Source: MGIIa-L3 sp11892u (GTDB lineage: Archaea > Thermoplasmatota > Poseidoniia > Poseidoniales > Poseidoniaceae). From it: 43,131 nucleotides of DNA. The DNA lies in NCBI GenBank assembly GCA_965659685.1, contig CBFHXB010000019.1, positions 1-43,131 on the forward strand. Direction: 5' to 3'. The notes beneath the pieces are model-generated. The model searched no databases and was not told where the DNA came from. It saw only the letters and a list, made by a program, of their open reading frames with translations. Shown here piece after piece: positions 31,419 through 39,685 of this stretch; within the stretch, counting starts at the first letter, position 1; the number at the start of each line of letters is the position of its first letter. Position numbers and translations under genes: made by a program.

Positions 31419-34400
31419 TCCAAGTCCAGCATGCTGGGCATGGAGGACCGTTGGGCGTCGACCTGCTCCTGCTCGTATTGCTTCCATTGAGGGACCACTT
31501 CGGCTCCACCTTGCCCGGTCCAACCGAGGGCCCTGGCTTCGTCGAGTTGCCCTTGGGCCACGTAGTAGTTGATCCACTCAAGGCGGCGTCCTTCTTCTTC
31601 GTCAAAGGCCGCGTTGGAGAGCTTCTCGTTCTGGCGTGCGCCCAAGGCTGCTTTGCGCCCTGCGTTGCGGGCGATCATGGCCAAGGCGACGGCGGCAAGC
31701 ATGAGCCCCACCACGCCCACCAAGACCAGCGTCAGGGTATCGACTTGAGCGCCAAGGTCGCCGCCTCCAAGGGCGGCGTCACCGTTGCTGTCGTCTTGAG
31801 GTGCGGTGATGGTGCATTCGACCTGCCCACGAACGCCCACCTCGATGGAGGGGTCGTAGGGGCACGGGTCTGCGTCGTCTGAGGTGCCGTCGTCGTCTGC
31901 GTCAGGGCAACCGAAGGTGTCGTCGATCGACGTCCCGAAGACCTTCCTGCAACCGTCGGGTTGGTAGGCGCCCAACGTGATGTTGTCACCGTACCCGTCG
32001 CCGTCAAAGTCGAGTTGTTGGCTGAAGCGGAGCGGGAAGGCATCGGGCAAGTTCCCCGTTGGACTGTCGCCGCGGCCGTCACCGTCTCGGTCCGACCATT
32101 GCGTCTGATCGTTCGGGAAGGCATCGCCCTGCTCTTCACGGAGCATCAGGAACATGCCAGGATTGGCCTCGTCCTCAACCGAGACCAACTCGAACAGGTA
32201 GTTGTCCCCTCGGCCGTCGCCGTCGCTGTCCACCCACTGGAGGTTGTCGTCGGGGAAGGTGTCGTTCGTGTCAGCCCAACCGTCGAGGTCGGCGTCGGGG
32301 CATCCGTAGCGACCCGATTGGTTCGAACGGCCGTATTCGTTGACACAGGAATCGCCTCCGCTGACCGCGGTGTTGTCACCAAAACCGTCGCCGTCGGTGT
32401 CGTTCCATTGGAACGGGTTGGTCGGGAAGGCGTCCACGGGGTCCGTGTATCCGTCGCCATCGGTGTCCGGGCATCCGCGGCTCAAAGGGGTCTTGGAACT
32501 GCCCGCGTCCAGCGGACAAACGTCGCCCGATTCGGAAATGCCGTCGTTGTCTTCGTCGATGAAGTTGTCACCAAATCCGTCACCATCGGAGTCTTCCCAT
32601 TGAAGGGGATCGCTTGGGAAGCGATCACCGTTCGTTCCGCTTGGGTTGTCGCCGTAGCCGTCACCGTCGGAGTCGGCCCACTGCGTTGAATCGTCGGGGT
32701 ACAGGTCCGCGTTGTTGCCGTCAGGGTTGTCCCCTCGGTTGTCGCCGTCGCGGTCTTCCCATTGCGTGCCGTCATCGGGGAAGGGCTCACCGGCGTTGGA
32801 CCATCCATCGCCGTCACGATCTGCACAACCGAAGACGTCACCGTCCGAGGTCCCGGCTTGGTTGGGGCAGGCATCCGGCTCGTTCCCGGTTTCGTTGTCC
32901 CCGTACCCGTCACCGTCAGAATCGCACCATTGGGTGGGATCGTCCTTGAACGCGTCCGCGCCAGAGCATTGCCCGTTGGGGCCCCAATCGTCGGTCGGGT
33001 CCGACCAACCGTCGCCGTCGCTGTCTGGACAGCCGAGGCGGTCCCAGAACGAATCGCCGGGCACGTCCGGGCAGCCGTCGGCGGCGCCGGAGTTCGGGTT
33101 GTCACCGATTCCGTCGCCGTCGGTGTCCAACCACTGCGTACGGTCAAGGGGGAAGGCGTCGGGCATCATGGCCCCTTCGAGAAGTTCACCGGGCCAATGA
33201 GACGGTCGGTTGGCGGTCCACGCGGCGTTGTCGTAGTTGTCGCCCCAGCCGTCGCCGTCGGTGTCGTTCCACTGCATTGGATCCATTGGGAACGCGTCGC
33301 CCCGTTGATTCACGTGAATCTGATTCGAATCGAGGTCGTAGAGGTAATTGTCACCGTAGCCGTCCATGTCTGCGTCCGCCCATTGTTCCGGGTCGGCCGG
33401 CCACACGTCGGCCCCGTCTGGGATGCCCCATGTCGCGTCAGCGTCCGAGTAGCCGTCTCCGTCCGTGTCCGGGCAACCGTAGCGGTCCATGGTGGAGGAG
33501 CCGGCCACGTTGACGCAGGCGTCGGGTTCGTTGGCGGGTTCAGGATTGTCACCAAAACCGTCACCGTCGGTGTCGTCCCATTGGGTGCCGTCGGACGGGA
33601 ACGCATCCACGATGCCGTCGCCCTGGTCGGTGCTGTTGTACCCGTCGTTGTCCTCGTCAATGTCCGCGAACCAGAAGTACACGCCCTCGTCGTTTCGCCC
33701 GTGCGCGGTCACGATGTGGTTGCTGTCCGGGCTCCACGAAATCCCGTAGATCGTTCCACAATTGTTGTTGGTTCCAGAAGCACAGCTGCCCGGGCGGGGG
33801 CCGCTGAAGCTGTCGATTTGCGTCTTGGTGTCCGTCTCATAGACGTAGGCCGTTGCACCGTCGGTGCCGTACCAGTAGAAGCCTGCGGCCACCTGGCTGC
33901 TGTCAGGGCTGAATTCGACCGAAGCGCACGACGTTGAACTTGTGATCTCCCACACCCTGTTCCACGATGAACCGGTGTATTGGTACATGTCAAAACTCGC
34001 TGAGGAGCCTTCCCAGCCTCCGCACATCGCGATGTAGTTCCCGTCGGGTGACCACGCAATGTCGTTGACGGCAGCAGGCGGGTTGGTGATGCTTGCAACC
34101 GTTGTCTGCGAGGTCACGTTCGAGATGTACATGTCACCGTTTCCGGCCAAGGCCACGTATTCTCCTGTTGGGGAAAAGGCCGCGGCATAGAAGCGATCTT
34201 CGCCGTTTGGATTCAGGCTGTGGAGGTTGGACCCGTCGCTGACCTTGATCAGGAATACCTGACCGTTGGTGCCGCCGTTTCCGGAGCGGCCGATGGACAC
34301 CGCCACAAGGTCGCTGTCCGGGTTGAACCGCACGTCGTTGACGTAGTCTCCACCGCCCACGTCAACGCTGATGGAACCGTGCACGGTGGTCAAGTTGGAA

Positions 34401-34888
34401 CTGTAGTAGATCTCCATCGTGTCGTCGTCCTTTCCGGCGGCAATGTACTGGCCGTCAGGGGACCAATCCACGCTTGTGGCTTCCCCGCCGGACAAGGCTT
34501 GGACCGAACGGAGGTTGGTGTGGGTGGAGGCGTTCCAGACCCTGACAAAGCCGTCCTCGGAGGCCGTCACAACGTGGGTGCCGTCTGGAGAGAAGTCGAC
34601 GTCGTAGTAATCGTTGCTTGAACTGAGGGTGAACGACGAGCTGAAGTTCGGATTGCTGATGCTCCACCCATCGTTGAAATCGGAGGTCCCGTCGCCGTCG
34701 GTATCAGGACAACCGTCGCGGTCAACCGTCGATGTGCCGTACGCGTAGGGGCAATCGTCGTTCGCGTCCTCGACACCGTCGCCGTCGCTGTCTGCTGCGG
34801 AAGCAAGCAGAGCCATCGGCGTCAGAGCGAGAACCATCAGTGCCGCGAGGAGGACGGCGCGTTTGGATGAGGTCGCCGATTTGGCCAT
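31409..34888 (-). CDS. Large surface protein: WD40 propeller, long thrombospondin type 3 stalk, TM anchor
   Basis: 1159 residues. A signal peptide (about 1-31) is followed by a short TSP3 unit (33-72). Next is a WD40-type propeller with seven blades (about 85-410), each with a xxFSPDG-like turn (VDFSPDG, VDWSPDG, VRFNPDS, AAFSPTG, IAWSPDG, VEFSPDS, ISWSPDS). A stalk of twelve FPxDxxQWxDxDGDGxGDN units (about 420-1010) is interspersed with cysteine-bearing GCPDTDGDG units. A TM (about 1050-1072) and an 86-residue cytoplasmic tail with a possible helical segment (EWINYYVAQGQLDEARALGW) end it. Calcium should rigidify the stalk. The ATG at 34888 gives the signal. It is divergent from the STAND ATPase gene, 127 bases between starts. 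Confidence 0.88.
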   Translation of the reverse strand: MAKSATSSKRAVLLAALMVLALTPMALLASAADSDGDGVEDANDDCPYAYGTSTVDRDGCPDTDGDGTSDFNDGWSISNPNFSSSFTLSSSNDYYDVDFSPDGTHVVTASEDGFVRVWNASTHTNLRSVQALSGGEATSVDWSPDGQYIAAGKDDDTMEIYYSSNLTTVHGSISVDVGGGDYVNDVRFNPDSDLVAVSIGRSGNGGTNGQVFLIKVSDGSNLHSLNPNGEDRFYAAAFSPTGEYVALAGNGDMYISNVTSQTTVASITNPPAAVNDIAWSPDGNYIAMCGGWEGSSASFDMYQYTGSSWNRVWEITSSTSCASVEFSPDSSQVAAGFYWYGTDGATAYVYETDTKTQIDSFSGPRPGSCASGTNNNCGTIYGISWSPDSNHIVTAHGRNDEGVYFWFADIDEDNDGYNSTDQGDGIVDAFPSDGTQWDDTDGDGFGDNPEPANEPDACVNVAGSSTMDRYGCPDTDGDGYSDADATWGIPDGADVWPADPEQWADADMDGYGDNYLYDLDSNQIHVNQRGDAFPMDPMQWNDTDGDGWGDNYDNAAWTANRPSHWPGELLEGAMMPDAFPLDRTQWLDTDGDGIGDNPNSGAADGCPDVPGDSFWDRLGCPDSDGDGWSDPTDDWGPNGQCSGADAFKDDPTQWCDSDGDGYGDNETGNEPDACPNQAGTSDGDVFGCADRDGDGWSNAGEPFPDDGTQWEDRDGDNRGDNPDGNNADLYPDDSTQWADSDGDGYGDNPSGTNGDRFPSDPLQWEDSDGDGFGDNFIDEDNDGISESGDVCPLDAGSSKTPLSRGCPDTDGDGYTDPVDAFPTNPFQWNDTDGDGFGDNTAVSGGDSCVNEYGRSNQSGRYGCPDADLDGWADTNDTFPDDNLQWVDSDGDGRGDNYLFELVSVEDEANPGMFLMLREEQGDAFPNDQTQWSDRDGDGRGDSPTGNLPDAFPLRFSQQLDFDGDGYGDNITLGAYQPDGCRKVFGTSIDDTFGCPDADDDGTSDDADPCPYDPSIEVGVRGQVECTITAPQDDSNGDAALGGGDLGAQVDTLTLVLVGVVGLMLAAVALAMIARNAGRKAALGARQNEKLSNAAFDEEEGRRLEWINYYVAQGQLDEARALGWTGQGGAEVVPQWKQYEQEQVDAQRSSMPSMLDLDQL
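31982..33606 (-). repeat. Tandem coding repeats of the thrombospondin type 3 stalk
   Basis: Twelve imperfect units carry a near-constant core seen on the plus strand as GTTGTC-ACC-xxA-CCGTCGCCGTC, encoding DGDGxGDN preceded by QWxD. Unit spacing varies because cysteine-containing linkers of 10-60 residues separate some copies. The repeats are in frame and under protein-level constraint. Expansion or loss of units by recombination is likely between strains. Confidence 0.75.
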
Positions 34889-34955
34889 GGTATTCGATGT
34901 CCATCCATGTAAAGGCGTTGTGGTGTTCCTGTGCAAAGCAACACGACCAAAACAA

Positions 34956-34978
34956 GCCTCTTCACGGGCGCAAGAGGC
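34956..34978 (+). promoter_or_regulatory. Hairpin upstream of the STAND ATPase start
   Basis: GCCTCTT (34956-34962) and AAGAGGC (34972-34978) form a perfect 7-bp stem around a 9-base loop, 37 bases before the GTG. A second, imperfect inverted repeat (GTGGTGTT near 34918 with AACACGAC near 34940) lies toward the divergent surface protein gene. These could be operators or a leader structure affecting the STAND gene. Confidence 0.4.
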
Positions 34979-35015
34979 AGGCAAAGCCTTGAACAAATGC
35001 ACGAGAGGAAGGAGC

Positions 35016-36572
35016 GTGGCCACCGACCTTCCAAAGGTGTCCGTGGCGGTCCAGGACCGCATTCTCCTGCATCTGCTCGAGCATCAGGAACACGCAGATC
35101 GCTTCGTGGTCCCTCACGCCGTCACGCGCGATGGCATTGCGGAATCCTGTGCCTTGCATCCTCCAAACGTGAGCCGTGCCATGCGCGCCCTGACCCGTGA
35201 TGCCCGCGTCAGCGAACACCTTCGGAGCGTGGAAGGAGAAGAACGGCGGCGAAAAACATGGCAATTGACCGGCACGGGTGAGGCCGCCGCCAAAGAGCGC
35301 GCTGAGGCCTTGGCGGAAACCAAGGTTCTGCTGCGCGGCGAAGACGGACAGTTGCTCGAGGTTCCCGCACACGAGGCTCGTGGAAGGTTGGACGCGGACA
35401 TCGGGCTGCTGCGCATCCTCATGCACGCGCAGCACGAAGGGGTGTTGACCTACGGGGACATTCGTTTTGGCCTTATTCAAAGAAAGGGAGAGGGGGACGA
35501 CGGTGAACAACCCCCTGGCCGGCTCACCATGATGGCAGGCGCTCACGCCACCTACCACACGTCTCCACCCACCACGAGAAAGGTGCATGGTCGGGAAACC
35601 GAACGCGAAGCGCTCGACGGGTGGTACGACGAACGAAGGCCGGCCATGTTGGTCCATGGCATTGCAGGGATTGGAAAATCTACCCTCGTGGCAGATTGGC
35701 TTGCTTCCATACGGGCCAAGGACGAACACCTGTCCGTCTGCTGGTACCCCTGCCAGCCGTGGGACACCGTGACCGGTTTGGCCGTCAGCTTGCTCCATCG
35801 CTTTGGCATCGACGACCGTCACGACCCGTACGACCTGATGTCCACGCTGCCCCTCCACCCCGGGGCACACCTGGACGTCGATCTCTGGCGGCGACGGCTG
35901 TTGGCGTACTTGACCGACGCGCGCACGATCCGAGATCGATTCGACCCTGGCCGTCGAGGACCACCCCCGTATTGGTTGGTGGTCATCGACGATGCTCACC
36001 ACCTTACGGAACAAGGCGGAGCCTTCTACGGCGCCCTGCTGTCGTTGGCCGAAAAGACGCCGGTACGGTTGTTGTTCATCTCCCGCAGGACGATGAAGTT
36101 CTACGACCAACGTGACGTCCACACACGCGACCTGATGAGGGAACTCGCCCTCGAAGGGCTGCCTCTTGACGTGGTTGAACGCTGGTTGGAGGACCTTTCT
36201 GGCGACGTAGCATCCCCGGAGGACGTCTTGGCCCGAACCGGAGGGCATCCGCTCGCCCTCGAGTTGCTTGAACTGTACGGGGACGTCATCCACGGCGATT
36301 GGCTGCGCTTCCTGGATCAAGAAATCCTCTCAGCGCTTCCCGAAGGAGAACGGAATCTGTTGGCCACACTGGCTTCAGCCTCCGCCCCGGTTCCTTGGGC
36401 CCGCCTGGCTGAGGCCGTGGGTTGGGAGGGCGTGCCCCCTCAACACCTCATCGATCACGGATTGCTGTTGGACCTGAAGGACGGCATGTGGTTGCACGAA
36501 GCGTTGCGGGAGCGTTTGCTTCGCGAGGTCGGAGCGGCCCAAGACACGCGCCGCGCAGCGCTTGACGGGTGA
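35016..36572 (+). CDS. STAND-type ATPase with N-terminal winged-helix domain
   Basis: 518 residues, from a GTG just after a GAGGAAGGAG ribosome site. Residues 1-95 look like a winged helix (VQDRILLHLLEHQE, CALHPPNVSRAMRALTRD, then a basic wing). A linker leads to an AAA/NB-ARC-like ATPase: HGRETEREALDGW before the fold, Walker A GIAGIGKST (215-223), Walker B VVIDD (322-326), sensor-like FISRR, and GGHPLALELLELYGD, the GxP motif of STAND proteins. A final winged helix (about 440-510) follows. No sensor repeats are fused. Such switch ATPases relay a signal by nucleotide-dependent change; here the output may be DNA binding. Its position opposite the WD40-TSP3 gene suggests control of it. Confidence 0.8.
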   Translation: MATDLPKVSVAVQDRILLHLLEHQEHADRFVVPHAVTRDGIAESCALHPPNVSRAMRALTRDARVSEHLRSVEGEERRRKTWQLTGTGEAAAKERAEALAETKVLLRGEDGQLLEVPAHEARGRLDADIGLLRILMHAQHEGVLTYGDIRFGLIQRKGEGDDGEQPPGRLTMMAGAHATYHTSPPTTRKVHGRETEREALDGWYDERRPAMLVHGIAGIGKSTLVADWLASIRAKDEHLSVCWYPCQPWDTVTGLAVSLLHRFGIDDRHDPYDLMSTLPLHPGAHLDVDLWRRRLLAYLTDARTIRDRFDPGRRGPPPYWLVVIDDAHHLTEQGGAFYGALLSLAEKTPVRLLFISRRTMKFYDQRDVHTRDLMRELALEGLPLDVVERWLEDLSGDVASPEDVLARTGGHPLALELLELYGDVIHGDWLRFLDQEILSALPEGERNLLATLASASAPVPWARLAEAVGWEGVPPQHLIDHGLLLDLKDGMWLHEALRERLLREVGAAQDTRRAALDG

Positions 36573-36574
36573 CG

Positions 36575-36928
36575 TCAGAAGTCGGCGCCTTCGCCGAAGG
36601 CATCGGACATGGCGCCGTCGATCCACGCCAGGACCTTCGCCTTGGGGAGAGCTCCGGTCTGGCTGCCCATCAATTCGCCGTCCTTGTACAGGTACATGGC
36701 GGGAATGCCGCGCACGCCGAGACGAGCAGCGTGCATCGAATCGGTGTCGGTGTTGACTTTGGCAACCGTGATTTCGCGCTCTCCTGCCACTTGCTCAAGC
36801 ACAGGCCCGAGGGCCTTGCAGGGGCCGCACCAAGGGGCCCAAAAGTCAACGAGGACCCACCCGTCGCCGACCGTCTGTTCGTACTGGTTGTCCGAGATGG
36901 AAATGACCTGCCCCATTTGCTCGCCCAT
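36575..36928 (-). CDS. trxA: Thioredoxin
   Basis: 117 residues with the classical active site WCGPC (33-37, in VLVDFWAPWCGPCKAL), VAKVNTDTD, and the cis-proline block GIPAMYLYKDG. The reduced dithiol reduces protein disulphides in the cytosol. The ATG at 36928 follows GGGAGG by one base; the ATG at 36916 is spaced 13 bases from the same site and is an alternative. Only 2 bases separate its stop from that of the STAND gene. No thioredoxin reductase is in the window. The C-terminus (MSDAFGEGADF) is acidic. Confidence 0.92.
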   Translation of the reverse strand: MGEQMGQVISISDNQYEQTVGDGWVLVDFWAPWCGPCKALGPVLEQVAGEREITVAKVNTDTDSMHAARLGVRGIPAMYLYKDGELMGSQTGALPKAKVLAWIDGAMSDAFGEGADF

Positions 36929-37009
36929 TCCTCCCTTTCGCAAGTGTCCTATGAGGCTTTGTCCGAGAAAAGAGCGAACGCTCATGTGGGTCGGTCGTCA
37001 GGACGGGGC

Positions 37010-37693
37010 ATGGCGGGCGTGGTCATTGCACCTTCAGTCCTGACGGCGGACTTGGCGGACTTGGCGGCCTCATGCAAAGAAGCGGTCGATGCCGGTCTTG
37101 ATTGGTTGCACCTCGACGTCATGGACGGCAACTTCGTGCCAAACCTGACCTTTGGTCCGCCCGTGATCCGTAGCCTCCGTGCGGCCCTTGGCGATGGACC
37201 CACCTTCGACGCTCACCTGATGGTCAGCAACGCAGAATCGTGTTTCCAGGACTACATCGACGCCGGTTGCAATCACCTCAGCGTCCACGTGGAAGCGGTG
37301 ACGCACCTTCACCGCCTGCTCCACGCCATCCGTGATGCGGGGGCCGGCGTGGGCATTGTGCTCAATCCCGCCACGCCGGTTGAAGCCGCGCTCGAAGTGC
37401 TCGAAGACGTGGACCTCGTTCTTGTGATGAGCGTCAACCCCGGATTTGGCGGGCAGTCGTTCATCCCCAACGTGCAAGCGAAGGTACGGCGCTTGGCCGA
37501 AGCCATCGCACAGCAGCAAGCCCGTGGGGGCCGTTCCGTTCAGTTGCAAATCGACGGAGGCGTCAAGGCCCACAACATCGCTGAACTGCGAAGTTGGGGC
37601 GTGACCAACGCCGTGGTCGGGTCCGGCTTGTTCAACGACCGTGCGAGCGTCGCGGCCAATTTGGCGGACCTCAACGCTGCCCTCCAAGGCTGA
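37010..37693 (+). CDS. rpe: Ribulose-phosphate 3-epimerase
   Basis: 227 residues, a TIM barrel that interconverts ribulose-5-phosphate and xylulose-5-phosphate in the pentose phosphate pathway. Metal and catalytic blocks are in order: IAPSVLTADL (6-15), HLDVMDGNFVPNLTFGP (34-50) with H34, D36 and D39, FDAHLMV (with H68-type ligand), MSVNPGFGGQSF and LQIDGGV (catalytic Asp). The ATG at 37010 was chosen because it starts the first strand of the barrel; a longer open frame upstream is antisense to thioredoxin. It is followed after 9 bases by the glycosyltransferase gene, so the two may be co-transcribed. Confidence 0.93.
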   Translation: MAGVVIAPSVLTADLADLAASCKEAVDAGLDWLHLDVMDGNFVPNLTFGPPVIRSLRAALGDGPTFDAHLMVSNAESCFQDYIDAGCNHLSVHVEAVTHLHRLLHAIRDAGAGVGIVLNPATPVEAALEVLEDVDLVLVMSVNPGFGGQSFIPNVQAKVRRLAEAIAQQQARGGRSVQLQIDGGVKAHNIAELRSWGVTNAVVGSGLFNDRASVAANLADLNAALQG

Positions 37694-37702
37694 GGAATTC
37701 GA

Positions 37703-38782
37703 ATGCGAATCCTCGTGTTGAGCGGGATGCACCCGCTCCCCACCAACATCGCACGTGGGACCTTTGTCGCCGACCACGTCCGCCTGCTGCGGGATGCAGG
37801 ACACGACGTGCGTGTGGTGAACCCGCTTCCGCGCATGTTGGGGTACCAAGAGACACGTCGGTCCACCCTGTCCGGCGTGTCCAAAGCCCCTTCACGGCAC
37901 ACCTTTGACGAAGGTGAAGTGCTGGTACCACGGTACTGGGGGCTGTCAAACCAAGCCTCTGCTTGGCTCACCTCCTCAAGCATTCGAAGGCGAGCCAGCA
38001 ACGTGCAACGCTGGCTTGCGGGGTGGGTTCCAGAAGCCGTGGTCGTTCACGCCTTGTGGCCCGTTGGCGCACTGGCCTTGACCCTCGCCAAGGGGTGGAA
38101 GGTCCCGTGCGTCGGCGTGGTTCACGGCTGGGACCTCGACGTGGGGCTTCATCACCGAGACGTCGGGCCACGCATAGGACGCATGCTTGCAGCCTTGGAC
38201 CGCGTGGTGCTTGTCGCGGAACAGCAACGTGTTCATCTCGATGGAGTGGACCATGCCGAGGCGGTGGTCATTCCATGCCACGTCCCGGTGGAAGACGACT
38301 GGCTTCAGGCGGTCAGCTCATGGCGGGGCCGTTGGAGAAGGGACCGCTTGGACGTGCTCTTCCCAGCCGACCCTCGACGGCCAGAAAAGGAGCATTATCT
38401 CGCCCTTGAGACCGGTCGAGAGCTCGAGACCCGAGGATGGATCGTCGGCATGACCACGCTCCGGCAACAACCGCGACCCATCGTGTGGGACAGGATGATG
38501 GTCGCGTCGTTGACCTTGATCACCTCTTCGCGCGAAGCAGGGCCGTTGGTGGCCAAGGAATCCATCGCGTGCGGCACACCGGTGGCCTCTGTTGACGTAG
38601 GGGACCTCGCTGCGTGGTTGCCCGAGGGCTGCATCGCTGAAGACCGGTCGCCCGGTGCCTTGGCCGATGCCTGCGAGCGGGTGCTGAAGATGAACTGGAC
38701 CGACGTGGCGTTCACCCTGCCGGAAGGATGCCTTCGGCCCCATGTTGGCGAAGCCTGGGCACGGTTGCTTGGCTCGATCTGA
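37703..38782 (+). CDS. GT-B fold glycosyltransferase (group 1/GT4-like)
   Basis: 359 residues. The N-terminus MRILVLSGMHPLPTNIARGTFVADHVRLLR is typical of GT4 enzymes (split here: MRILVLSGMHPLP then ARGTFVADH). HGWDLDVG fits the acceptor-side loop. The C-terminal donor site has REAGPLVAKESIACGTPVASVDVGD with the E-x7-E spacing (E at AGP side and KES). It would transfer a sugar from a nucleotide donor to a lipid or glycan on the cytoplasmic face. The middle section lacks the longest GT4 linker, so it may be a divergent member. It lies 9 bases after rpe. Confidence 0.85.
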   Translation: MRILVLSGMHPLPTNIARGTFVADHVRLLRDAGHDVRVVNPLPRMLGYQETRRSTLSGVSKAPSRHTFDEGEVLVPRYWGLSNQASAWLTSSSIRRRASNVQRWLAGWVPEAVVVHALWPVGALALTLAKGWKVPCVGVVHGWDLDVGLHHRDVGPRIGRMLAALDRVVLVAEQQRVHLDGVDHAEAVVIPCHVPVEDDWLQAVSSWRGRWRRDRLDVLFPADPRRPEKEHYLALETGRELETRGWIVGMTTLRQQPRPIVWDRMMVASLTLITSSREAGPLVAKESIACGTPVASVDVGDLAAWLPEGCIAEDRSPGALADACERVLKMNWTDVAFTLPEGCLRPHVGEAWARLLGSI

Positions 38783-38830
38783 GGACATTACCTCCCATGG
38801 CTTTATTCTCCGCCGGTCTTTTGGTGGAGC

Positions 38831-39685
38831 ATGAACAAAGGCTTGACCGTCACCGGTGGCATCATTCTCGTGCTCAGTTTGCTTGGGGTTGTCGTGGGCG
38901 GAGCCATCACGTCGAGTGGCGCCCAATCCCTCGAAGACTTGGAAGAATTGGAGGATGCTTGGAACTACCAAAACGCAACCAGCGGCACCATCACGTACGC
39001 GGATGAAGACGGTCAAGGGGAAATCGGATTCTGGTTCTACCTCGACACCCCAATGAAAGACCTTGACGAGAACGGAGAGGGCGATGCGTGCGAGGCCTTC
39101 TTCGACGAAGGAAATAACGTCAGCATGTCCCGTGACGATTCGTCCGGCGGTGAGGAATTCTTCGTTCGAGAATGCAGCATGCCGGAACCGGGTGAAGACA
39201 ACAACGTCGACCAAGGCATGACGCGAATCGGGTCGGCATGTTCGGTGTTGACCGACGGCCCATCGTGCTCCGACGGCGATTACACGTTCAACGCCACATC
39301 TGGCGTCCACGTGATGTACGTCGACCCCGTGCTTGAAGCCCTCATGGGCAGCCTTGGAGGCCTGATTGGCGGTGGCGTGGCCACGGGAGCAGCGGCGTGC
39401 TGCGGACTTCCGTTGGGACTCATCCTTCTGATCGCAGGCTTGGTCAGCAGTGGAGGGCCACCGGCACAACCCGCACAAGCCTACGGCCATGCCACGGTCA
39501 TGCCCACGACGCTCGGCCATCATGCGGACCAGCAAGGCCAAACCGTGGCCACCTCCCCGGCGAGCACAGGCAAGATTCAGCCACCGCTGTCCGTCAACGG
39601 GACGGCCCCTGTGGAGGCGATGGCCCCAGTTGGCGACGACGTTCAGGAGGCCAAGCCTTGGGATCAGCCCTCTGAATCGTCCTGA
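38831..39685 (+). CDS. Two-TM membrane protein of unknown function
   Basis: 284 residues. The first TM (about 8-28) follows a short basic N-terminus. The outside part (29-165) is acidic and contains Asp/Glu-rich stretches and five cysteines, suggesting disulphides. A second hydrophobic segment (about 172-214, very Gly/Ala-rich with CC) may span the membrane once or twice. The C-terminal tail (215-284) is Pro/Ala/Gln-rich and low in complexity. A GGTGGAGC ribosome site and a CTTTATTC box about 30 bases upstream are visible. I do not recognise the family. The end overlaps the opposing flippase gene by 22 bases. Confidence 0.7.
   Translation: MNKGLTVTGGIILVLSLLGVVVGGAITSSGAQSLEDLEELEDAWNYQNATSGTITYADEDGQGEIGFWFYLDTPMKDLDENGEGDACEAFFDEGNNVSMSRDDSSGGEEFFVRECSMPEPGEDNNVDQGMTRIGSACSVLTDGPSCSDGDYTFNATSGVHVMYVDPVLEALMGSLGGLIGGGVATGAAACCGLPLGLILLIAGLVSSGGPPAQPAQAYGHATVMPTTLGHHADQQGQTVATSPASTGKIQPPLSVNGTAPVEAMAPVGDDVQEAKPWDQPSESS

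Noticed and set aside
31982..33606. Repeated DNA that could suggest a CRISPR array
   Set aside because: Repeats are imperfect, in frame, of variable spacing and encode calcium loops; no cas genes are nearby.
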